Source: Amoeboaphelidium protococcarum (lineage: Eukaryota > Aphelidiomycota > Aphelidea). From it: a stretch of DNA of 64,000 nt. Each line of letters begins with the position of its first letter. The first letter of the stretch is position 1. Location of the stretch: NCBI GenBank assembly GCA_023515745.1, contig JALECJ010000256.1, positions 1,798,001-1,862,000 of the forward strand. Reading direction: 5' to 3'. The translations under genes and the position numbers were made by a program. Positions 56,096 through 64,000 of this stretch are shown here, piece by piece. The notes under the pieces were generated by a model. That model did no database searches. It was given only the letters and a program-made list of their open reading frames with translations, and had not been told where the DNA came from.

Positions 56096-57438
56096 TCATG
56101 CCACCTTTTCGTGAGATAGATACTTGGCAATTAAAAAGTTCTGATGTGGTATTATCAATACGGTGAATACACATTGCTGATTCAATAGTCTGTTCAGCTT
56201 CCTACTCAAATCATTCGCGTCTTTGAACGATGAGTTCATATACACAGCTTCGGCATTTATTTACGCGTTAAGTAGACTATTCACATCTTCATTACATATT
56301 AGAATCGGCATCTAGTTATTCTACTCATCCATACCAAACAGATGAAACATGAATTGCACGGCAAAGCTCTTCTTGGTGCACTGACAAGCTCTCATGGCTT
56401 AGTTCGTGTTATTAAAAACGACAAAACATTTAGTACAAATCCTTTAACTCATCTACTGGATATCTTATGGTTCCCATCCAGTGACTCTTAACTTAATTCT
56501 GCATCTAACAGGCAGCTATTGGCATTGTTTCAACAGCGTTAAATCAGTCAAATAATCAATGGGTCTCTATTCTTCAGAATCAGCTGCAAGCTCACTCTAA
56601 ACAGTAGATAGAGGCTAATCATTACAAGCTAACAATGGTAAATCCAACTTGCGCAGCTTTTTTTGACGAGCCAATAATGCTGAGCCTAATGGCGAATCCG
56701 GAGGGAGAATAGTAACCTTTCGTCCATGAGAATCACTCCGTAAGACCAACTCAAGTTCTCCTCTATGATCATTTTTGACAAACGCGTCCTTAATGAGAAG
56801 AATACTCCCATTTTATATGCTGTTCTCTGCCATTTATGCATAATTGTCAAAACATCCACATATGATAGTTGCAAAAGGTTCAAGTTCATCATTACTACCC
56901 GTACAAAATATTCATCAGTCAACAATAATCATTGAATTCAAGCTTACCTCACATCTGTTGAATAGTCTGTCAGCGAAAGATTCGCCACATTCCCCAATTT
57001 CACATTAAGCACTTCAAACACATTTTAAATGTATGTCCCAGTCTGTAGATCTTTAATCAATGTAAAGTTTGCACTTTAGTCCAATACAGGCGGAGTAGTA
57101 GGCGGCGGTCGTGTTTACCGCGTTTCAACGCCTTCAGAAATCAAAGTCAATTTCTTGCCCATAGTCGAAGGTTTACGGTCACCATTTAAGACTATTTCAA
57201 TTTGACCATGATTATCCAGTTTCACCTTAAAATTTACTATTCTTATAGTGCAACCAACCTGTAAATTACCTGCAGACTCAGCATAGTTATCCCAGCATGT
57301 ACACATAATCTCATCGCCCGATTCATCCACAAGTAGCAGTACCACATTCCTCTGATGGTTCAATTTTACCCTTTGTACTTCCGCCTCTAGTGATTCAGTT
57401 GGAAAGCCAACTTCAAGATCTTTAAACAAGGATTTCAT
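56096..57438 (-). CDS. POT1: POT1-like telomere end-binding protein
   Basis: POT1 binds single-stranded telomeric DNA. Exons 56948 to 57438 and 56096 to 56894 give 429 residues; the 53 bp intron is GTAAGC...GGGTAG. Two OB-folds are visible: MKSLFKDLEVGFPTESLEAE ... DEIMCTCWDNYAESAGNLQV, and FTLIKDLQTGTYIQNVFEVL ... ATIICGCFDNYAQMAENSIQ ... LELVLRSDSHGRKVTILPPD. The C-terminal part (LTLLKQCQQLPVRCRIKLRV; RICTKCFVVF; RACQCTKKSFAVQF) matches the POT1 C-terminal OB with a small CxxC-type site. It is shorter than human POT1 (634); the first OB is trimmed or an upstream exon is missing. An ACGCGT (MCB-like) word sits 95 bp upstream. RPA- or MEIOB-type OB proteins are the alternative. Confidence 0.72.
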
Positions 57439-57532
57439 GGTAATACTGTCTTCTGAATTGCCTGGAGAAAGTGACTGGAACACGAAAGGTGAAACGAGAA
57501 ATGTCAAAAGGCCAAAGTAAAACACTTCTTGC

Positions 57533-57538
57533 ACGCGT
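57533..57538. promoter_or_regulatory. ACGCGT (MluI cell-cycle-box-like) word upstream of POT1
   Basis: This palindromic hexamer lies about 95 bp before the POT1 start codon in the 138-bp gap to Bdp1. In yeasts ACGCGT binds MBF and drives G1/S expression. The word is also frequent inside genes here, so this site may be chance. Confidence 0.3.
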
Positions 57539-57576
57539 TTAACAAACTTTCAGTATATTTACACTAGGACATAACT

Positions 57577-58332
57577 TCAATGCTACTCAGTCTCGTCGGC
57601 TGGCTACGTAGTCTCAGGATTAACAACCACATCTTCAGCATTCGCATCACCGCGATTCTCTTCAGCATCTATCGCATTTTCCTGATCATGCGGGAGTACA
57701 ATATCGGCCAACGCTTTCTTTGTTTTCAGAGCCATATCAATACGCGGCCCATTCCGTCGCTCTTCCTGGTTGAATTTCAGTTTAATTTATCGCCTGTTCT
57801 TCGTATTCTGAAAAATCACGCGTGATATCATTCCAAAATCAGTACCAAACACGGAGAGGCCATCATAAAATAGTTCAGTATCGGCAACTGTCCATTTTGA
57901 TCTGTTATTTCTCTTGTGCTCAGGCAGGTATGATGCACTAGTGGTGTGCTACTAATTTCGATCCTCTTCAACTATTTTCACGAGTCCATTCTGTGACAAT
58001 TCCGGCTTATTCTGTATCAGAGATTATTCATCAATCACCATCTTACCATCCACGATACGGACTTTAGGACCAGCGGACTCTTGAGATAATGCCTCTTGTT
58101 ATTCTTCAGCTTATGCTTCATTATTATTAGCGTCATTCACCTAGTCCTACCGTTTCTTAGAGCTTTTTCTATATTTTTTCATAATGGGCTATTCACCAAC
58201 TGCAGCAAAAGTGCTCTTGCATAACTCTGCAACCGGTAAATTCTCAATATTTTCATAAACATGGCGCTTTTTCTTCGCTTATTTGGTAGATGCAGCTGGT
58301 GCTTAATTATCTTCATGCTCGCTATCGCTCAT
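57577..58332 (-). CDS. BDP1: Bdp1 (TFIIIB B'' subunit), SANT-domain protein
   Basis: Bdp1 joins TBP and Brf1 in TFIIIB to recruit RNA polymerase III. The single exon encodes 251 residues. The N-terminus is acidic and Lys-rich. IENLPVAELCKSTFAAVGEQ is the conserved pre-SANT segment. The extended SANT domain RSKWTVADTELFYDGLSVFG, TDFGMISRVIFQNTKNRRQI, KLKFNQEERRNGPRIDMAL is diagnostic for Bdp1 (KW...ELFY.AL...GTDF.MI...RRQIK.KF). It is short compared with yeast (594), being little more than the essential core. In tandem upstream of POT1 (138 bp gap). Confidence 0.93.
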
Positions 58333-59114
58333 TTTCAAATATTCTGTTTAAAAATGGTATATTTCACAATGAGAGATGAGCTTTGAGGATCAAATAAAAG
58401 AAACGAGTATTGATAAGAGAGCGACGCGCCTTGTTCAGGGGCTTTTCTGATCATTACCAGGCTGAAACGAAGATCATCAAAGGCACTGCCAAATCGCCTT
58501 CATGTGTACGGTGTGTGTGATAAACAAGCATGTTATGGCTAATTTGAAAATTCATATTCACATATATCTAAGAAGGTTGATCTTAATAATTCGAGTGCAT
58601 GCTGTTCTAAGACGAATATAACCAAAAAGTTTGTGAAAATGGGCAACGATCGATAAGAGCTTAGCTAATTGACGCCAGACAATCGTTAATCATCTCCACA
58701 TTTTTAAAAGCCGCCATAATCTGAATTACAACAGTAATCAGATACATACAAAATCCATCAACAGGTGCGAAACTGCGTGACAATGAGCACGTTTCCAATA
58801 AGGGAAAAGAGCCGGCAGCAGTGTTGACGCCTGTAATAATTTTCAATCTTTCCTGCCAATCACCCGAAACTTGACGACCAAACGAACGAAAGAGCGCCAG
58901 CACCAACAATCGCTCTCTCTACCGGCAGTCTTTTCGTCTTAGAGCCTCTCTCCTTAAAACACTCTTCAAGTCGATCTTCTCCGTCTGTCTGTGCTGCGTC
59001 TGTCTTTCTGTTACTTTTTTGTAGTAATAATAATAACAGCGTATTGTGTTGAAGTTCTGTGATTCAACTCATTGTTAATACTGAATAAGAACAAGTAGAT
59101 TACAGAGGAAGAAT
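58333..59114. promoter_or_regulatory. Divergent intergenic region, Bdp1 / Rac
   Basis: This 782 bp gap separates two head-to-head genes. A long TGA-free minus-strand frame covers much of it but lacks a sensible Met start and resembles nothing I know; in a genome with one stop codon this is weak evidence. The Rac-proximal part is CT-rich (TCTGTCTGTGCTGCGTCTGTC near 58983), consistent with a promoter or 5' leader. Confidence 0.35.
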
Positions 59115-60005
<891 letters not shown>

Positions 60006-60229
60006 GTGGGTGTATCTGCTTTCTGCCTGTTACCCTGCTTATCTACCTACTGTCCCTTCTTTGTCTTTAGCGACTTTAAACACTGATACGTTTACGGATG
60101 AATATACTTAATTGATACGTGTGATTTGGTTAGTACTTGCTCTATTGCCATTTTCTATAATTTTGATGTACATTCAACAAGAGTCATTTTTAGATACAAT
60201 ACAAATCGAGTGTATTAAATATCAAAACA

Positions 60230-60605
60230 TCACGGTTATTACTACTTTACATCAAGCTTGGATGGGAGGTGGGCAATTCGCGATTTGAGTCTATGTTTTA
60301 ATCGCGCGGTAGATACACTCTCTACAGTGGCTACGTATAGCGCCAGAGATTCATTGGCCAGAATTGCATGAGTAGTGTCATTATGGATAGTCCTTTACCA
60401 TTCGCTACACTCATACTATTTTAAAAAATCACTCTATTCATTTATAATAACGATATGCTTACTCTCTGCTCGTGTCTTCGTGTCCCGTTCCGGTAAATCT
60501 AGACTAATGTTGCTCAATCTGAGATACTATAAATGACTGAGATTCCTACAAACACTATGATTATGATTATTCATTTTAGCCTCTAGCTAATAGGAATCCT
60601 ACCAT
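60230..60605 (-). CDS. SF3B5: SF3B5 (SF3b10/Ysf3), U2 snRNP SF3b subunit
   Basis: SF3b10 is a small SF3b subunit that helps hold the branch-point helix. Three exons (60603 to 60605, consisting of the ATG alone; 60463 to 60545; 60230 to 60404) give 86 residues, the exact length of human SF3B5. Introns are 57 bp (GTAGGA...TTGTAG) and 58 bp (GTAAGC...GTGTAG). The spliced N-terminus SFIVSQIEQHQSRFTGTGHE, DTSRDEWQRTIHND aligns with the family pattern HSQLEHLQSKYIGTGHADTTKWEW. ANESLALYVATVESVSTARL, KHRLKSRIAHLPSKLD is the C-terminal half. It is invisible as an unspliced frame. Convergent with Rac, divergent from Nup133. Confidence 0.9.
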
Positions 60606-60875
60606 TATGAGCAGAAGAGTGATAGTATATTTAATACTACTAAGCGAAGAGGTATATTACGCGAGTTTCGATCTCAAGGCGATTTTTAAGAGGAAGTAAA
60701 TTCTCGTTCTCTCGTTTCTTCGCTCTAATTCTGAAGATCTGTTCGCCTTTAAAGAACATATATACTTGGTACAAAACTTTGCTGTATTTGACCCGTGTTG
60801 GACGTGACTTTTAACACTTATTTATTTGTGAATCCACTTGAAAATTTTATCTATCATAAGTAGTGATTCATAGGG

Positions 60876-63800
60876 ATGCAGCAGACATTGGTGGTGGACA
60901 ACTTTTATGAACTGAGATCGCAGAGAGATGTGTTGAATGCAGAGTTGGCAGAGTATATTGAACAGGAGCTGAATGCTGAAAATCCGTAAGTTAAATGCTT
61001 CATAGCGTCTGAGAATTAGATGGCAATTGCGTTTAATGATGTCATCTATTGCTTGATGGGTGGTGTAACGGATTCTATTGTGCTGAGTAACACCAGTCAT
61101 GTTCCACACGTTGTATTTCTCCAGAAACAGGCTGTACGTTCTCTCACTGCCGATGACAAGATCCAGAAATAGTAGTAGTAATAATAATAATAGCTTTAAA
61201 TGTCATCAGTGTTGAGTAGTAATGCCACTTCTAATACTAGTTTACCGCAGTTGAGTATGCTCTCATCAAAGATGAAGAATGTGATTATGATCTGTACCGC
61301 AGAGGGTGAGCTCATGGTGTATGAGATGACTCATTTGAATGATGGTGACACAGCTGATGGAGGATTTAAAGAAGTTGCTTATATTCGTCTCGGTCTTGTT
61401 AGTGGCGATCTCGTATCTGATCTATTCTCTATAGGTGTTGATGGATATCTGGCAATATCGAAATCTCAGATATTTCACCTGACTGTCAAGTACAGTGCTG
61501 ATGGAAAGTTATACGTCACGGTGCACATTCTACAATCCAAGTCTTTATTCAGTAAAATGGCCAGCTGGGTTAGTTCTGGTGGTAGAGATGGTGATAGAAA
61601 CGTTGTGATTGATTTGGCGTATAACGTGCATAGAAGTTAGACTGATCTCTATTTGATGTATTGCGACCGCATAGTTCATTATGTCGGCATTAAATCCAAT
61701 TTTGAGAAGAAGTCTGATTTCATGTTACCTAGTGGATTCAGTAGTAGAAAATTGGTGAAGATTCACGTAATGCACGACAGATTGATCTTGGTACATGCTT
61801 TTGTCGAAGGTGCATCTCATCAAGAACGTGCTCGTATCGGTTTATCTGTGCTTGATAGATCGACTGGTAATGTTTTGTAGGAGAATGTGGTCGTAGAATA
61901 CTCTGTGCCTATTGAACAAGTGTCAGATATGACTGTCCACATTTCAGGGTAGATTGTGATTATATTGCTGGGGACTTCCATCATCACTCTATGTATTAAT
62001 ACTAAAAGCCCAGAGTTATTGAAATTACAAGAGTAGATACACTTCAAGGAGGGCTATGAACTACTATAGAATGGTCATTTGTATGTGGAGAATGGACACT
62101 TTAACTTTTTGGCGCTAAGTGTATAGCTTGGCCTGTTATAACTGAATATTGATGTGCCGGCTATTAACAAGTATTTGTTATAGTTGTCTGCCTCACACTC
62201 TGAGACATCATAAGTAGCTTTCAACTCAGCTAAACGTTAGCTTCAGAAGGCTGTTTTCTATTCTGGTGTTGATTCTCCAATTGTTGCCGAGTTTGCTATT
62301 AGGGATCATGAGTTATGTGCTTAAGCTGCCGTGGATCTCAGCAATGACATTCTCCAGTGTGGTTGTATCCAGTTATAGTCTAAAGATCTTCACTCGTCCT
62401 TGATTGATAGAAAGTTGGCGTTGGAGTCACTTTGCAATATCATTGAGCCTTTTACTCGGTTTTCAGATTAGCAGAAAGTCTAGTTATTTAATGAATACTG
62501 TTATGTAGTCAATGCGATTTAGCTTTATCATTATCATACCACCATTATTGGACAACTGGCTACTACGCAGAGTGATAGTGTGATCAAGATGGTGTCCACA
62601 GCATTCACTTCAGCTATAGAAGCTGTATGCAGAAATAAGTAAGAAAATGTCGCTGGATTTGCTGCAATCAAGTAATTCTTTAAAAAGCACTCGTCTGATG
62701 TAAAGGATTTTGTGAAATAAGTTCACAGCAGGTGTGAAGAAGATTAGATTGGGAATCAAGTGGGTAAGTTGATTGAATTCAACAAGATTATGCTATATAG
62801 CGTCGCGTCGTTGAATAATGTGTCTGAGTATTCTGAAGCTTACTCTGTGTACTAATCTTCTTAAACTCCTGCCTGGTTTGTCGATTTGGAATTGTAAAGC
62901 ATCTTGTTGGACCAGTTTAGATTGTCTGCGTAATCTCTACATAAGCTGTCGTCCCAGTTGAATACCAGCTCTATTGCTCCTATTGATCCTGTATCACTGG
63001 ATTATCAAGATGTTGATTTTAACAATCAATCTCTTGTGGCTGGAGTTTTAAAGTCGCAGCTGATCTAATATGCAGACTTTATTCTTATCATATCTGAATC
63101 TGTAGTCAAGTTTCAACTTCAAGAATCAAAGATGGCAAAGTCTATTAATGAAGAGTGTGTCACCAAGCTTGTGGATGCTGAAATGATTGAACAGGCATCT
63201 AGGCTGTGTGAGAAGCATGAGTTATTTGATAAGCTAGTGTCGTTAATCTATGAGTATCATCCGAATCGAGTTGTTCAGTATGAGGCGTTGCTGCATCTTT
63301 ATGGTGAGGTGTTTGCTTAGTACTTGATTGGTTGGAGTTTGCGTAAGAAGAAGTATTCCGTTATTTTCGACCTGAGTCCAAAGTATTATAGCTTTGTCAA
63401 GTCCTTTGTTAAAAAAGCTGAAAGGTCCGATCTACAATGGATATTATCAGCTAAATAGGAGTAATGGGATGCGGTTAGTGCTGAAGTTGCCTAAGTACGA
63501 TCAAATCTTGCATTTGACTAGAAGGTGCTATGCAGCATTGGTAAACTCTCTTCTTTACTCTCTAGTGGCCAGGATAATGAGTCCACCAAGTAATTGTTTG
63601 ATGACCAGTTAGAAATCTGTGAAGTTCGTGAATTTTATGTCAACTTATTGAAAGACGTGTTTGGTCAGGAAGATACCGTGAGACATATTGTGGCAGCCGG
63701 GGTGATCAAACAATCTGAATTTGGAAAGTATTACTCTTCGCTTTTGCAAAAGTTGTTTAGTGATAAAGTTGTGTCCCCCGCTGAGTTGGTAGAATGTCTA

Positions 63801-64000
63801 AGTCTGAATTAGTTTCAAAATGTCCCCTTTGAGAGATTTCAATTAGCTGCTGATGTGCTACGTCGTCAGTCCAGATTGAATAGTGGCGATAGGAATTTGA
63901 CAATGCTGACTACTGTACTCAGACGTGCGCTATTGAATGTGAAAGGCAGTGAACTATTGACATCTGACTTTTGGTTTGTCCAGTGTTTGGCTTCTGTAAG
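60876..64000 (+). CDS. NUP133: Nucleoporin Nup133-like, truncated by right window edge
   Basis: Nup133 is a scaffold subunit of the Y-complex of the nuclear pore. At least 1041 codons are open from ATG 60876 to the window end. The N-terminal half has beta-propeller-like strands (FIASENQMAIAFNDVIYCLM; MICTAEGELMVYEMTHL; DLFSIGVDGYLAISKSQIFH). The C-terminal half is alpha-helical solenoid, with ERSDLQWILSAKQEQWDAVS resembling the Nup133 D(L)xWLH block, and CEVREFYVNLLKDVFGQED. A poly-Gln run near 61170 is spelled entirely with TAG/TAA. Bases 63996 to 64000 (GTAAG) look like a splice donor, so the coding exon may end at 63995. Nup155-type proteins are the alternative. Confidence 0.72.

Noticed and set aside
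58400-59060. Long TGA-free minus-strand frame between Bdp1 and Rac
   Set aside because: No Met at a sensible place and no recognisable pattern; with only one stop codon, long chance frames are expected.

Overview
This is a compact eukaryotic nuclear locus read with a non-standard code: TAA and TAG are glutamine and TGA is the only stop. Under the standard code almost every gene falls to pieces. With TAA/TAG read as Gln, more than 40 full-length, recognisable proteins appear, often with the reassigned codon at a position where the family normally has Gln (uS4, eL21). Genes sit about 1.4 kb apart on both strands. I modelled 28 introns, mostly 49 to 78 bp. They start with GT (usually GTAAG), and all 28 end in TAG, 23 of them in TGTAG.

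The gene set includes Rac, the WAVE-complex subunit BRK1, Raptor, RGS, RasGEF, a KAT6-like MYST acetyltransferase, POT1, a BRCA1-like RING-BRCT protein, ssSPT, and aerobic mitochondrial genes (Rieske protein, ATP synthase OSCP). This points to an opisthokont or close relative with amoeboid actin machinery and respiring mitochondria, rather than a ciliate or diplomonad. An aphelid (Amoeboaphelidium-like, a sister lineage of Fungi for which I recall a TAA/TAG=Gln code) is my best guess. It is an inference, not a proven identification.

Layout. 0 to 10 kb: Raptor N-terminus (cut by the window edge), BRK1, MYST acetyltransferase, DinB-like protein, ChaC, AspRS, unknown type I membrane protein. 10 to 20 kb: 1 kb spacer with palindromic repeats, TSG101/Vps23, UBE2J, RasGEF, kelch/coiled-coil/polyproline/WH2 protein, start of an Atg14/UVRAG-like gene. 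20 to 28 kb: Myb-like protein with a mitochondrial-looking leader, Rpn5, Nudix hydrolase, DPH4, Ser-rich protein, Misato. 28 to 35 kb is the most accessory-looking part: a broken integrase-core fossil, a PD-(D/E)XK-like protein, the BRCA1-like protein, a 1104-residue secreted/membrane protein and a disordered protein. 35 to 47 kb: TRM1, RGS protein, Utp21, coiled-coil protein, GRWD1/Rrb1, Sed5, ssSPT, Rieske. 47 to 64 kb: eS12, TGT/QTRT1, uS4, eL21, mitochondrial carrier, GH5 glycosidase, OSCP, DHHC acyltransferase, POT1, Bdp1, Rac, SF3B5, and Nup133 running off the right edge.

Themes: ribosome biogenesis and translation (AspRS, TRM1, TGT, DPH4, Utp21, Rrb1, eS12, uS4, eL21, Bdp1); membrane traffic and protein turnover (TSG101, Sed5, Atg14-like, UBE2J, Rpn5); actin and small-GTPase control (Rac, BRK1, kelch/WH2 protein, RasGEF, RGS); genome maintenance (POT1, BRCA1-like). 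Neighbours do not form obvious operon-like functional units. Many pairs are divergent over 60 to 350 bp and probably share promoters. I saw no tRNA, rRNA or CRISPR. I ran no searches; all family calls are by eye.
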